Source: Candidatus Phycorickettsia trachydisci
GTDB taxonomy: Bacteria > Pseudomonadota > Alphaproteobacteria > Rickettsiales > Rickettsiaceae
Assembly: GCF_003015145.1 (NCBI RefSeq)
Contig: NZ_CP027845.1
Coordinates: forward strand, 744,001-808,000
Length of the DNA stretch: 64,000 nt
Reading direction: 5' to 3'
The notes under the pieces were generated by a model. That model did no database searches, was not told the DNA's origin, and was given only the letters and a program-made list of their open reading frames with translations. Below, piece by piece: positions 1 to 9,434 of the stretch; the stretch's first letter is position 1, and each line of letters opens with the position of its first letter. Made by a program: the position numbers and the translations under genes.

Positions 1-134
1 TAGGCATCGGGGGCTTAATTAAATTTGAAAGACAAGTAGCTCACCGCAAATATGATATAATTCAGCGTAAAGGATTTGTATACCATACAGCTCACTTACA
101 ACACAATAAACTTAAAACAATTCCGCCCCAATAA
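1..134 (+). CDS. 3' end of an unidentified CDS (5' end outside window)
   Basis: From base 3 one frame stays open for 43 codons and ends in TAA at 132-134. The visible tail is basic and His-rich (it contains VAHRKYDIIQRKGF and ends KTIPPQ). I do not recognise the family from 43 residues. The end lies 105 bases before the carD promoter, so this looks like the last gene of an upstream unit. The open frame could be chance, but its composition resembles real protein more than random AT-rich translation. Confidence 0.45.
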   Translation, partial: GIGGLIKFERQVAHRKYDIIQRKGFVYHTAHLQHNKLKTIPPQ

Positions 135-238
135 GTAACATATTTGCAACACTAGCAAAAAACTTATCTAAAGGCAAAAATCCCCGATTTAGCAACTAAT
201 ATATCAAATAAATAAAGCAAATAACGTTTTTTATAAAC

Positions 239-267
239 TTGACCTTTAGAAGATAACGTGTTAAAAT
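239..267 (+). promoter_or_regulatory. sigma70-type promoter of carD
   Basis: TTGACC (239-244), a 17-base spacer, then TAAAAT (262-267). This is a near-consensus -35/-10 pair at ideal spacing, about 50 bases before the carD start. It is one of the best promoter matches in the window. Confidence 0.65.
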
Positions 268-317
268 TCTTTAATGTATATTGTGTCTTATAGAACAGTT
301 TAATGAGGTTAGAGGCT

Positions 318-833
318 ATGAACATTAACTCACAAGGTCCTTTTGAAGTAGGTCAAAAGGTTGTAAGCTCTTCTCACGGTGTCGGAGAAATTCAAGGTGT
401 GGAGGTTAATAATTACGGAGATACTCAAGTTTCGTGTTACGTTATAAACTTGATAAATCAGAAAATGTCTATCAAGATTCCCATAAATAAAGCTATAGAT
501 TGCGGGCTTAGACCACTAACTAATGCAGATGACATACAAGAAGTTTATCAAGTTTTGAAAACTAAATCCTGCATGTCTAACTATAAAAGTAAGGTTAAAA
601 AGTTTACTGATTATAAGCAAAAACTCAACTCTGGTAATATCATTGATTTAGCAACTGTAGTAAGAGATTTGCATAAACCTGATACTATTAATTCCTCTTA
701 TAGTCAAAAGTCGATATATGACTCAGCTTTAACAAGGCTGGCTAATGAACTTGCCTTATTAGAAGGGTTAAAGCTTAACGAGATGCTTGCGAATTTAGAA
801 GAATTACTAGTAGCAAAAGGTAGTGATGCTTAA
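318..833 (+). CDS. carD: CarD-like transcriptional regulator
   Basis: This is a CarD/CdnL-family protein, which binds the RNA polymerase beta subunit and stabilises open promoter complexes. The N-terminal half has the Tudor-like RNAP-interaction domain: FEVGQKVVSSSHGVGEI is the family's typical opening (usually VGDxVVYPxHGVGxI). The C-terminal half is helical, as in the DNA-binding part of CarD. I chose ATG 318 over ATG 303 because a GAGG at 305-308 sits 9 bases before it and because family members start just before this motif. It is monocistronic, with a strong promoter upstream and a hairpin downstream. CarD is widely kept in reduced alphaproteobacterial genomes, where it probably acts on rRNA and housekeeping promoters. 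Confidence 0.9.
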   Translation: MNINSQGPFEVGQKVVSSSHGVGEIQGVEVNNYGDTQVSCYVINLINQKMSIKIPINKAIDCGLRPLTNADDIQEVYQVLKTKSCMSNYKSKVKKFTDYKQKLNSGNIIDLATVVRDLHKPDTINSSYSQKSIYDSALTRLANELALLEGLKLNEMLANLEELLVAKGSDA

Positions 834-866
834 TTTTATGAGCAGGATCTTACACTGCCCATAAAA
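834..866. terminator. hairpin between convergent carD and ankyrin gene
   Basis: TTTTATGAGCAG (834-845) pairs with CTGCCCATAAAA (855-866) with a single A-C mismatch and a 9-base loop. It lies between two convergent genes, directly after the carD stop, so it may serve both directions. There is no long T tract, so the mechanism is uncertain. Confidence 0.5.
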
Positions 867-890
867 GTTATAGAGGTTATGTTAAAAGTT

Positions 891-3800
891 TTACTCTTCA
901 CCTGTAGTTTCCACTTGTGGATTTTCAGCTAATTCGTCTGCGTTATCTGTTTGATCATCATGAGCAACAGGAGACACAAAAAGATTTACCTGATCTTCTC
1001 TGGATAAGAAAGAATTTATATGCTCCACAATTCCAGGGTTATGCATAGCATTAGACGTAGCAGATCCATCATTTTCCACATTAGTCGCAACAGCCATTAG
1101 CTCCCTTTCTTTTACTTCAAGACTTTGTGTTAAGTTTAGTTTTTCGATATCCGTTAAGAAACCTAAAGACCTAAAACTTGGAGATTCATGGTCAAAATCT
1201 TGAATTTTTTCTTTTAAACCTTCCAAAGCTTTACATTTATCAAGGTTGATCAAAATCGCCTTTAGATTTGTCCTAGTATCGAGTAGATCGAGGTTATCCA
1301 AAATATCGGGTCTAGCTCGATTTATCTTACTAACTAATACTTCCTCTAAAGCATTTCCTCTAGCCTGCATCTGAGGGTTTGCCTTTAAAGAAGCTACAAT
1401 ATGCATCCCGGCGGTAATTTGCTCAACTAGCGTTCCTTGATTTAATAATGGCTGAAAGTTGTCTTGATTAGTAAAATAGCTCCGCACTGAAAGATTTTCA
1501 AGGTCTATATTAGCTTTAAAACTACACAGTAGAGATATCATTTCAGTTTTGTTTACATATACCGCACTTAGTAGAGGGGTTGAGCCATGATTATTTGGAG
1601 CATTAAGATCTGCCCCATGTTCTAGCAATAATTTAGCATATTGAATTTTATCGGTATACAGAGCGTTAAATAAAGGGGTATTACCATTACTATCTACAAG
1701 ATTAGGATCTGCACCATTTTCCAATAAAAGATTAACCACCTGAAGCTTATTGCCATTAAGCGCCTTAGATAAGGGAGTATTACCATAATTATCTACAAGA
1801 TTAGGATCTGCGCCATTTTCCAACAAAAGATTAATACATTGAAGATTATTATACGAAAAAGCGATATGCAGAGGAGATGTACCATTTGGACTCTTAGCAT
1901 CAATATCTCCTCTATTTTCTATACACCATTTCAACATCTCTATTCTGTTGTTTTGGACAGCTCTATGGATTAAATTATGGTCATAACTATCAACTGCATT
2001 AGGATCGACAACGCCACCACATTTTTGAATCCAGTTTATTAACCTAACTATCACTTTATCAGCCACAGAAGATATAATAGCATCCTTATGATCTGCAAAA
2101 TCCTCAATAGTTACACCTAAACTGTCAAAGAATTTAGTAATTTTACCCACTTTCTCTTGATTAGATAAAATAATATCTCTAATAGCTTCTCCTGTAATTT
2201 TAACCTTTATACCTTTTTCAATAAGCCAATATGTTCCTTCGATTAGATTTTCAACGCTCCTAAAATATCCTGGAGAACCTGATATAACAAAATATTTTTG
2301 ATTATCATTAATATGATTTTGTAACCACTCAATTATCTTCTCATCACGATCGATTGCAGCTTGGGTAATCAAATATTCGACTTGGTTATCATAGAGAGTT
2401 ATTTTTACTCCATACTGACTAATCCACTCTGATGCCTTCATAATTACAGAAGGAGATAAGTACACACGTTTTGAGCTAACTGTAAAAGTTAAATTACTAA
2501 TATCCATACCTTGCTCTTTCAACCAAGTTATCTTGCTCACATCTTGCTCAAACGCAGCATACTGTATTAGATCCTGCGCATAAGATTCTATATTACTGAT
2601 ATCCGCACCTTTTTTACCCAAGAACTCAATCACCTTTAACCTACCCTTTTGAGCTGCACTATTTACAGGAGTTTTACCCTCAGAATTAGCAACATCAATT
2701 GGAATATCTTGATCCAGAAGCCATTGGATTATATGCATTCTGCCTTTTTTTGCAGCAATATGCATTAAAGTATTCTCATCATTATCTTTAATCTTTAAAT
2801 CAGCTCCACGCTCATATAGATATTTAATAGACTCAAACCTCCCTTTCTTAGTAGCATAGTATATAGGCGTTTTTCCTTCTTCATCTTTAACATTTACGTC
2901 TAAACCTTCAGAAAGTAGATATTCTATAATATCAGTTTTACCACGGTAAGCTGCACAATGCATCAAGCTATGCCCTTCTTTTTTGATATCATATCCTTGT
3001 GACTGTAGCCATTGAATTAACTCAATCGTCAATTTAGGATTATTTCTTAAATCTAAATTCTCCAGATTAATCTCAACTTCTTTTTCAGCAAGGTATTTAA
3101 GAGAATTTATTTTTCCACTGTATGTTGCTGAAAGAATTGGATTAGAACCATTGGTATCTAGAGTGTTGAAATCACAACCTTTGGCTGATAGCAATTCTAT
3201 CATTTCTGGCTTATCACTCATCAGAGCACTAACAGCTAGATTCATATAATTAATATCGATCCCCAAATCAAACAAATATCTTACTAAATCTATTTGTCCT
3301 TCCTGTACAGCTTGAGAAATCAGCTCCATATAACTATCATCACACATCTTACTAATATCAACTCCTTGAGTAACAAACCACTTTATTACCTCAACATAAC
3401 CGTTCTCAGTAGCTGTATATATAGACTCTTTAACATTTTTACATATATCAGCCCCACGCTCCTTCAAAAAATCCATGATACGCGCATTATTTATAGTCAT
3501 GGATAGTTTTGGGGTATTTACATCATAACCTTTCTCATCTAGTAGGTACTTTAATAAGTCAAAATGTTTGGGCAATTCTTCATCTGATATAGCCTTTAAG
3601 TTATCACGAAAATCGGTTCCATTTTTTATTGACTGTAGAAATCTATCAAAATTTCCACCTACTGCCATATGTAATACACTCAACCCTTCAACCGTTTTAT
3701 CTTCTGCTCCCTTATCAAAAAACCATTTAACATTTTCTAAACTACCCCCCATAGCTCCAATATGAATAGGAAGAATATGATAAAACCCCCCAACATTAAT

Positions 3801-4073
3801 ATCCATACCTTTATCAAAAAGCCAGTCTAGCTGTTCTGGAGAAAAATGCCCGGCTACTATATGCGCTAAGCTTACACCTTTAGATGATTCAGCATTAATA
3901 TCTGCTCCGTTTTCAATTAAAAGCTTGACCATCTCAAAATTATTATTGATTGCAGCTAAATGGATAGGCAATAAACCATCATCATTATATTCTTCAAGAT
4001 TTGCTCCCGCTTCTATTAAAGCTTTTACTAATTCTAGGTCACGTTTTTCTATTGCATCAAATATGTTTGTCAT
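891..4073 (-). CDS. large ankyrin-repeat protein with F-box-like C-terminus
   Basis: This 1060-residue protein is built mostly of ankyrin repeats, from about residue 5 to 870. Typical units are LPIHLAAINNNFEMVKLLIE near residue 35 and NTPLSKALNGNKLQVVNLLL near residue 795. Some units in the middle are strongly diverged. The last 190 residues are repeat-free, helical and acidic. Near residues 1012-1032 there is NPGIVEHINSFLSREDQVNL, which resembles the F-box pattern (P...I.S.L...D...L). Ankyrin plus F-box proteins of Orientia and Legionella recruit host SCF ubiquitin ligase; a similar role here is inference. No signal peptide is visible, so export would have to use a type I or type IV system. 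It is transcribed divergently from ychF. Confidence 0.9.
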   Translation of the reverse strand: MTNIFDAIEKRDLELVKALIEAGANLEEYNDDGLLPIHLAAINNNFEMVKLLIENGADINAESSKGVSLAHIVAGHFSPEQLDWLFDKGMDINVGGFYHILPIHIGAMGGSLENVKWFFDKGAEDKTVEGLSVLHMAVGGNFDRFLQSIKNGTDFRDNLKAISDEELPKHFDLLKYLLDEKGYDVNTPKLSMTINNARIMDFLKERGADICKNVKESIYTATENGYVEVIKWFVTQGVDISKMCDDSYMELISQAVQEGQIDLVRYLFDLGIDINYMNLAVSALMSDKPEMIELLSAKGCDFNTLDTNGSNPILSATYSGKINSLKYLAEKEVEINLENLDLRNNPKLTIELIQWLQSQGYDIKKEGHSLMHCAAYRGKTDIIEYLLSEGLDVNVKDEEGKTPIYYATKKGRFESIKYLYERGADLKIKDNDENTLMHIAAKKGRMHIIQWLLDQDIPIDVANSEGKTPVNSAAQKGRLKVIEFLGKKGADISNIESYAQDLIQYAAFEQDVSKITWLKEQGMDISNLTFTVSSKRVYLSPSVIMKASEWISQYGVKITLYDNQVEYLITQAAIDRDEKIIEWLQNHINDNQKYFVISGSPGYFRSVENLIEGTYWLIEKGIKVKITGEAIRDIILSNQEKVGKITKFFDSLGVTIEDFADHKDAIISSVADKVIVRLINWIQKCGGVVDPNAVDSYDHNLIHRAVQNNRIEMLKWCIENRGDIDAKSPNGTSPLHIAFSYNNLQCINLLLENGADPNLVDNYGNTPLSKALNGNKLQVVNLLLENGADPNLVDSNGNTPLFNALYTDKIQYAKLLLEHGADLNAPNNHGSTPLLSAVYVNKTEMISLLCSFKANIDLENLSVRSYFTNQDNFQPLLNQGTLVEQITAGMHIVASLKANPQMQARGNALEEVLVSKINRARPDILDNLDLLDTRTNLKAILINLDKCKALEGLKEKIQDFDHESPSFRSLGFLTDIEKLNLTQSLEVKERELMAVATNVENDGSATSNAMHNPGIVEHINSFLSREDQVNLFVSPVAHDDQTDNADELAENPQVETTGEE

Positions 4074-4175
4074 TGTTTATTGATAAATATCTTGAATTAC
4101 ACATTTTTAAACTATTTGTAATTTCTAACTTATCATATAAACCATTTTAAACAAATATAAATTATTTCAGTGGGT

Positions 4176-4204
4176 TTGCGCCCTGCATAGCGGCATGCTA
4201 TAAT
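4176..4204 (+). promoter_or_regulatory. extended -10 promoter of the ychF operon
   Basis: TTGCGC (4176-4181), a 17-base spacer, then TATAAT (4199-4204) preceded by TGC, which forms an extended -10. The ychF start follows 29 bases later. Confidence 0.65.
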
Positions 4205-4233
4205 ACTTTTTTTAACTAAAAATTGGCTCAATA

Positions 4234-5310
4234 ATGTTAAGATGCGGTATTGTAGGACTACCTAATGTAGGAAAATCGACTTTATTCAACGCAATTACTC
4301 AAAGCGCGAAAGCACAAGCGGAAAATTACCCATTTTGCACCATAGAACCAAATTCAGCTCTAGTAGCTGTACCAGATGATCGTTTGGATAAATTAGCAAA
4401 AGCTGCAGGATCACAAAAGATTATTCCCGCATATATAGAGTTTGTGGATATTGCAGGATTGGTCGAAGGGGCAAGTAAAGGCTCTGGTCTTGGTAATAAG
4501 TTTTTATCTCATATTAGAGAAGTTGATATCATAGTCCATGTTGTACGCTGCTTTGAAGATAAAGACGTTGTACATGTACGCGGTGAAATAAATCCACTAT
4601 ATGACCTGGAGATTATTGAAACAGAGCTAATATTAGCCGATCTTGAGTCTGTAGAAAAGAGGCTTGCTAAAAAAGCTAAAAACATGGATCTTGATACTAC
4701 TAAACTATTAGAAAGTATCTTGCCTTTACTACAAAATGGAAAACTTGCTAAAGAAATAATTTCATCCGAAAATAAAGAAAAAGTAAAACAACTGCAGCTT
4801 CTTACAACAAAACCTTTTATGTATGTCTGTAATGTTGCTGAAGGTGATGTTACAAGTGGTAATAATTGGAGCGAAAAAGTTTTTGAGCTAGCTAAAAATG
4901 GTTATGCCCCTTGCCACCTGATATCAGCTAAAATTGAGGCAGAAATATCTCAACTTACATCTGAAGAAGAAAAAAAGGAATTTTTAGGTATGATAGGCTT
5001 GGAAGAGTCGGGTATTAGTCAGATTATAAAATTTTGTTATCGCACCTTAGGTCTTGGCTGTTATTTCACTATTGGACCTAAAGAAGCCCACAGTTGGACT
5101 TTTAAGCGTGGCATTTTATCTCCAAGTGCTGCTGGCATTATTCACAGTGACTTTGAAAGAGGTTTTATTAGCGCCGAAGTAATCTCGTGGGAAGATTATT
5201 TAAAGTATCCGAATGAGGCCAAAATGAAGGAGCAAGGTAAGATGCGTCTAGAAGGCAAAGAATACGAAGTTGCTGATGGCGATGTAATTAATTTTAGATT
5301 TAATGTATAA
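4234..5310 (+). CDS. ychF: YchF/OLA1-family nucleotide-binding ATPase
   Basis: YchF is an Obg-related P-loop protein that prefers ATP to GTP, binds ribosomes and is linked to oxidative-stress responses. The 358-residue length fits the family. The P-loop GLPNVGKST is at residues 8-16, the switch motif DIAGLVEGASKGSGLGNKFL near residue 70, and a C-terminal TGS domain ends in EYEVADGDVINFRFNV, the usual YchF finish. It has its own promoter. Three bases after its stop the MFS gene begins, so it leads a three-gene operon (ychF, MFS, lptF-like). Confidence 0.97.
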   Translation: MLRCGIVGLPNVGKSTLFNAITQSAKAQAENYPFCTIEPNSALVAVPDDRLDKLAKAAGSQKIIPAYIEFVDIAGLVEGASKGSGLGNKFLSHIREVDIIVHVVRCFEDKDVVHVRGEINPLYDLEIIETELILADLESVEKRLAKKAKNMDLDTTKLLESILPLLQNGKLAKEIISSENKEKVKQLQLLTTKPFMYVCNVAEGDVTSGNNWSEKVFELAKNGYAPCHLISAKIEAEISQLTSEEEKKEFLGMIGLEESGISQIIKFCYRTLGLGCYFTIGPKEAHSWTFKRGILSPSAAGIIHSDFERGFISAEVISWEDYLKYPNEAKMKEQGKMRLEGKEYEVADGDVINFRFNV

Positions 5311-5313
5311 AAT

Positions 5314-6504
5314 ATGCAGCCAAAAGTTCCATTATGGCTAATTAATTTCCTGATTTTTGTATATCACTCAACCCCTATCCTTTTCGCGGTTTCATCGCCA
5401 GCTTTGGAAGCCGAGATAGGCGCTGACATTAATCTAGGGCAACTGATGTCCTCTTTTTATTTTAGCGGTTTTACTTGTGGGTTAATGCTATTCGGACGTA
5501 TCTCCGATCTATGGGGACGCAGAAAAACGATGCTAATTGGTATTACCATTTTCGTTATAGCCTCTGTCTTGCTAGTAATTGGCAACAACCCATACTTACT
5601 TCTAGCATTTAAATTTATTCAAGCCTTCGGGGTTAGCGTTTGCTCAATCGTCACTCAAGCAACTTCACGAGATTCATATCAAGGAGCTGATCTTATGCGT
5701 ATTTACGGACTCAATGGAATCTTAGTATGCTTTGTGCCTACAGTTGAAACCAGTATTGGAGGATTTATACTTGAAAAATTGTCTTGGCGATATTGCATGG
5801 CATGGGACGCATTAAAGGGCTTTTTAGTACTGATATGCTGCGCTTGCTGGCTACCGGAGACTATTCCCGATCAAGTAAGACGAGAAGCTGGAAAAATCAA
5901 ATTTTTCTCAGTTTTTAAAAGATTTATGCAAGATAAAACCGTCATCATGTACGGCTTAACAGCAGGTCTATCAATAGGTATGTTAACAGGATTTATTATT
6001 GAGATGCCTTTCGTATTCCTCAAGTCATTTGAAATTAAACCGACAACATATGGGGCTTTGAACGTAATAATCACTGTTGTGTTCTTAGGAGCAAATTTCT
6101 TAAACTTATATCTCATACAAAGACAAGATTTTATAAAAGACTTTATTTATTATAGCCTTTGGTTTAGCTTTGCAGGATGCATGATCCTCCTAACTTCAAG
6201 CTATTTTATCCAATATACAAGTCCTGTAGGATTCATGATTATGGTAGCATTCATGCTAGCAAGACTTTTGCAAGGTTTTGCCCATAATCTCCTTATGCCT
6301 TACGTACTTGGTATTGCTTTAGAGAAATATCGCGGGCTTTTTGGTAGCGCAAGTGCTATATTCAATAGTATGTATTATTTTGTCATTAGTATGCTTACCT
6401 TTGCAATTTCTTATGTACACCAAGACTACTCTATACACGCTTACGCGGTACTAGTATCTATGACTTCATTCTGCACAATATTGCTTTTTAAACAAACCAG
6501 ATGA
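5314..6504 (+). CDS. MFS transporter, Bcr/CflA drug-resistance type
   Basis: A 396-residue, 12-helix major facilitator. MFS motif A is clear in the loop after helix 2 (GRISDLWGRRKTMLIG, about residues 65-80), and the arrangement fits the Bcr/CflA drug/H+ antiporter group. Close relatives are frequent in Rickettsiales, where substrates are mostly unknown; drug efflux is only the family default. It starts 3 bases after ychF, and its stop overlaps the lptF-like start as ATGA, so it is translated from the same mRNA. Confidence 0.85.
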   Translation: MQPKVPLWLINFLIFVYHSTPILFAVSSPALEAEIGADINLGQLMSSFYFSGFTCGLMLFGRISDLWGRRKTMLIGITIFVIASVLLVIGNNPYLLLAFKFIQAFGVSVCSIVTQATSRDSYQGADLMRIYGLNGILVCFVPTVETSIGGFILEKLSWRYCMAWDALKGFLVLICCACWLPETIPDQVRREAGKIKFFSVFKRFMQDKTVIMYGLTAGLSIGMLTGFIIEMPFVFLKSFEIKPTTYGALNVIITVVFLGANFLNLYLIQRQDFIKDFIYYSLWFSFAGCMILLTSSYFIQYTSPVGFMIMVAFMLARLLQGFAHNLLMPYVLGIALEKYRGLFGSASAIFNSMYYFVISMLTFAISYVHQDYSIHAYAVLVSMTSFCTILLFKQTR

Positions 6505-7502
6505 TGATATATGCTAGGCATTTATTTAGGAGGATTTGCATAGCTTTTCTAATAGCTAATATCCTCATTTTAGGGATACTAGGTTTAATGCAGCTAATTA
6601 AACTGAGCTATGTCCTGCAGTTTGGGAGCTTTGTTGATTTATTACATGTGATATATTTAAGTCTTCCATCTTTATTATTCGTAGTACTACCCATTACAGC
6701 AGCTTTAGCTAGTATTTATACATATAGCATATCAATAAAATATTCTGAAATCACTATATTACAAAAGCTAGGACTTAGTCGTTTAAGAATAGTACTACCC
6801 AGTTTAGTCTTTGGTCTATTGGCTGTCATTTTAAGCTTATATGTAGGATTTTTTCTTGGCCCTAAATCTTTCGGTGGACTGCAGAATAAACTATTTAATC
6901 TTCAAACTACTTACAGTCTGTCCCATTTAAATGAAAACTCATTTAACAAGCTAGGTCAAATGCAGGCATATATTGGCGAACGTTTAAATGAAGATACATT
7001 CAAAGATGTTCTGATATTTGACGTCATAAATTCCAACATTTACGTAGCACAAAAAGCACAATTTGTTCTGGACAACCCTTATTTATTTGTCAAACTTTAT
7101 CAAGGCAAATTACAAAATGAGCAGTCAAGCAATCTGACTTTTGAGGAGTTTATTGTAAAAATCAATTTAGACGAATATAACAAACATAAATCTCCACATA
7201 AAGGCATTATGACCAGAGTACTAGGACATTTGATAGCCGATAAAACTCCAAGAGCTTTTGCTGAAATTCATAAAAGAATGCTTTGGTCTATATATAGCTT
7301 ACTATTGATTGTAGTAGTACTTAGTAGCTTATTTAATGGAGATAAGTTAAAACAAACTTGCATTTACTTAACGACCGTAGTGATGATATTTTTATTCTTC
7401 AGCGGCATAGCAAATAAACACTTAATCTCAATCTATATCCATTACGTCATTTTTGGACTAATCCTTCTCATATCAAGCTACAGACTTATTAGGGAGCTGT
7501 AA
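6501..7502 (+). CDS. lptF: LptF/LptG-family permease (likely LptF)
   Basis: LptF and LptG are the membrane subunits of the LptB2FG ABC exporter that extracts lipopolysaccharide from the inner membrane. The order of segments is typical: three N-terminal transmembrane helices (about residues 10-120), a periplasmic beta-jellyroll part (about 120-265, short here), and three C-terminal helices. The loop sequence EITILQKLGLSRLRIVLPSL near residue 94 is the coupling-helix signature of the YjgP/YjgQ family. At 333 residues it is slightly short. No lptG or lptB is adjacent. Assignment to LptF rather than LptG rests on general similarity and is less certain. The start overlaps the MFS stop as ATGA. Confidence 0.85.
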   Translation: MMIYARHLFRRICIAFLIANILILGILGLMQLIKLSYVLQFGSFVDLLHVIYLSLPSLLFVVLPITAALASIYTYSISIKYSEITILQKLGLSRLRIVLPSLVFGLLAVILSLYVGFFLGPKSFGGLQNKLFNLQTTYSLSHLNENSFNKLGQMQAYIGERLNEDTFKDVLIFDVINSNIYVAQKAQFVLDNPYLFVKLYQGKLQNEQSSNLTFEEFIVKINLDEYNKHKSPHKGIMTRVLGHLIADKTPRAFAEIHKRMLWSIYSLLLIVVVLSSLFNGDKLKQTCIYLTTVVMIFLFFSGIANKHLISIYIHYVIFGLILLISSYRLIREL

Positions 7503-7594
7503 ATTTGTAACGTAATAGATAATTTTTATTCCCCATTTCTCTCTATCCTAATATACAAAAATTTTATCAAATATGATGTAAGAAAAAAAAGCTT

Positions 7595-7750
7595 ATGTCA
7601 GACAAATCATCTATCAAAGAACAAAAACCAATTTGGATTAAAGAGCTTACAAAAAAAATAAAAGAAGCACCTAGTACTAAAGCAGTTTTAGAACTTTTAA
7701 AGAAAACCACTAAGCAACTACAAAAAAGCTCTAAATCACCTGAAAGATAA
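7595..7750 (+). CDS. possible small lysine-rich protein, 51 residues
   Basis: ATG 7595 opens a 51-codon frame ending in TAA at 7748-7750. The product begins MSDKSSIKEQKPIWIKELTK, is about one quarter lysine and is predicted helical, without a membrane segment. It fills the gap between lptF and the convergent spermidine-synthase-like gene and overlaps the latter's 3' end by 15 bases. No convincing ribosome-binding site is seen. I do not recognise a family; it may be a genuine small basic protein or chance. Confidence 0.4.
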   Translation: MSDKSSIKEQKPIWIKELTKKIKEAPSTKAVLELLKKTTKQLQKSSKSPER

Positions 7751-8524
7751 AGGTTTTGCTTTCTCATATAAATTAAGAATCCAACTTGGATCAACACCAT
7801 GCTCTTCAAAAACTTTATCCCAAGGGCCCTTATCTAAATTAGCTAAATCTATACTATGATTACTAGCGATAATAATTCTATTTCCGGCTAATGTGATACT
7901 ATATGCATTTTTAAAGAAGGTTTTAAATAATTGGTCTATCTTTTTAAAGTATTTAGAACGGACGAAAGTATTACATACTACCACACCATTTGAAATGTTT
8001 CGCAAAGATTGAAAAAAATCTTTATCTAAGAATTCTGGAGCTACATCTTTTGCACTAAAAGCATCAAGAAAAATTAGATCATATTTTTTTACTGATTTGC
8101 TCACAAATCCCACACCATCTTCAATATGTACATGAGTAGTTTTGCTAGGTGTAAAGTTAAAATATTTCTTTGCTACTTCATAAACTGTTGGACTAATCTC
8201 AACTATATCAAAATCTAAATTAGGAAAAATTTGTATTAAACTATTTGGAAAGCTTCCTCCACCTAAACCTACCATTAATGCACTTTTAGGATTAGGTTCG
8301 AGCAATAAAGATCCTAGAAAAACTTTTTGATAATTGAATATAAGATAATTGGGATTTTTAGGATAAATACATGTCTGCCTAACAAAATTTCTGGGACCTG
8401 CCTCAAAAATTAGACATCTTTCTGGTCCATCCTCTTTTACAACAATACCAGAAAATTGGTACAAAACCCCAGCTTCAGAAGATAGAGTAATAAGTAAAAA
8501 AAGGCAAAATAGCTTATCCTTCAT
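7736..8524 (-). CDS. exported spermidine-synthase-like methyltransferase-fold protein
   Basis: This 262-residue protein begins with a hydrophobic leader ([19 protein letters not shown]), so it is probably secreted or membrane-anchored. The rest is a spermidine-synthase-type Rossmann fold: the nucleotide-binding loop [11 protein letters not shown] is near residue 87, the acidic strand end DIVEISP near 104, and [18 protein letters not shown] near 145. The polyamine-site Asp signature of true SpeE is not clearly kept, so the substrate is uncertain and it may not make spermidine. Its start overlaps the thyX stop by 11 bases, which suggests translational coupling in the trpS-thyX unit. Confidence 0.75.
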   Translation of the reverse strand: MKDKLFCLFLLITLSSEAGVLYQFSGIVVKEDGPERCLIFEAGPRNFVRQTCIYPKNPNYLIFNYQKVFLGSLLLEPNPKSALMVGLGGGSFPNSLIQIFPNLDFDIVEISPTVYEVAKKYFNFTPSKTTHVHIEDGVGFVSKSVKKYDLIFLDAFSAKDVAPEFLDKDFFQSLRNISNGVVVCNTFVRSKYFKKIDQLFKTFFKNAYSITLAGNRIIIASNHSIDLANLDKGPWDKVFEEHGVDPSWILNLYEKAKPLSFR

Positions 8525-9428
8525 TTATTTCCAAAGCTTCCATGAGCTCACCCCACTCTCTTTTACTCATTCCACTTTCCTCCTGCGTCACTTTATCACC
8601 CGCAAGCATCCTTTTCACAACGCTAATGCCTGTTTTAGAAAGTGTAACAGAGTCACGCACGTGTTCTATAAATGCTTCATAAGTAAATGGCACCCATAGT
8701 TTAATTATATCCAAGATACATTTAGCATACTCTTGAATTTCAAACTGTGCATGAGGATGGCTCCTAAGCTTTACAAAATGAAGCAGATTATGAAGATCTA
8801 TTTTCCAATACCATTGAGTATATTGATTTAAAGTTAGGTTCATTCTTGCAAGCTCACGTGCAATACCTGAATTATCAGGATTTATGATTTGACCTTCTTC
8901 AGTTTGATTCATCAAATTCAGGTAATTTTGATAACACCTTGTTGCATCTTCTTGCAGTATCTCCAAGACCCTTTCAGCCTCTCGATCTGATAATCCTTCT
9001 TCACTGCGACATTGCTTATTCGAAGCAGACTGAGAACTTAAATGCTCTTTTTTCGGAATATAAAATTCTCTTGAGAGAAGAGAATAACGCGCTGAATATT
9101 CATTGACGTTTGCAGTTCTATGGCGGATCCACTGACGCGCTATAAATATAGGAAGCTTGACATGGAACTTAATTTCACACATCTCAAAAGGCGTTGTATG
9201 CTTATGTCTTAACAAGTAGTTGATCAAACCCTTATCTTGACTTACTTGCTTAGTGCCCTTTCCATAAGAAACTCTAGCCGCTTGAACAATAGCGTTGTCA
9301 TCCCCCATATAATCAACAACCCTAATAAAACCATGATCCAGTATTTGAAAAGGTTGATATAAAATTTTTTCTAAATTCTTACATGTTGGACGTTTTGTTG
9401 TGAACGTTTCGTCTTGATCATCTACCAT
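8514..9428 (-). CDS. thyX: FAD-dependent thymidylate synthase ThyX
   Basis: ThyX makes dTMP from dUMP using methylene-tetrahydrofolate, FAD and NAD(P)H. The diagnostic ThyX motif RHRx7S is present as [11 protein letters not shown] near residue 102, and the C-terminal part keeps the [19 protein letters not shown] stretch typical of alphaproteobacterial ThyX. The 304-residue length fits the rickettsial form. It sits 6 bases after trpS and overlaps the spermidine-synthase-like gene downstream. No thyA is seen in the window. Confidence 0.96.
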   Translation of the reverse strand: MVDDQDETFTTKRPTCKNLEKILYQPFQILDHGFIRVVDYMGDDNAIVQAARVSYGKGTKQVSQDKGLINYLLRHKHTTPFEMCEIKFHVKLPIFIARQWIRHRTANVNEYSARYSLLSREFYIPKKEHLSSQSASNKQCRSEEGLSDREAERVLEILQEDATRCYQNYLNLMNQTEEGQIINPDNSGIARELARMNLTLNQYTQWYWKIDLHNLLHFVKLRSHPHAQFEIQEYAKCILDIIKLWVPFTYEAFIEHVRDSVTLSKTGISVVKRMLAGDKVTQEESGMSKREWGELMEALEINEG

Positions 9429-9434
9429 ATTTAT

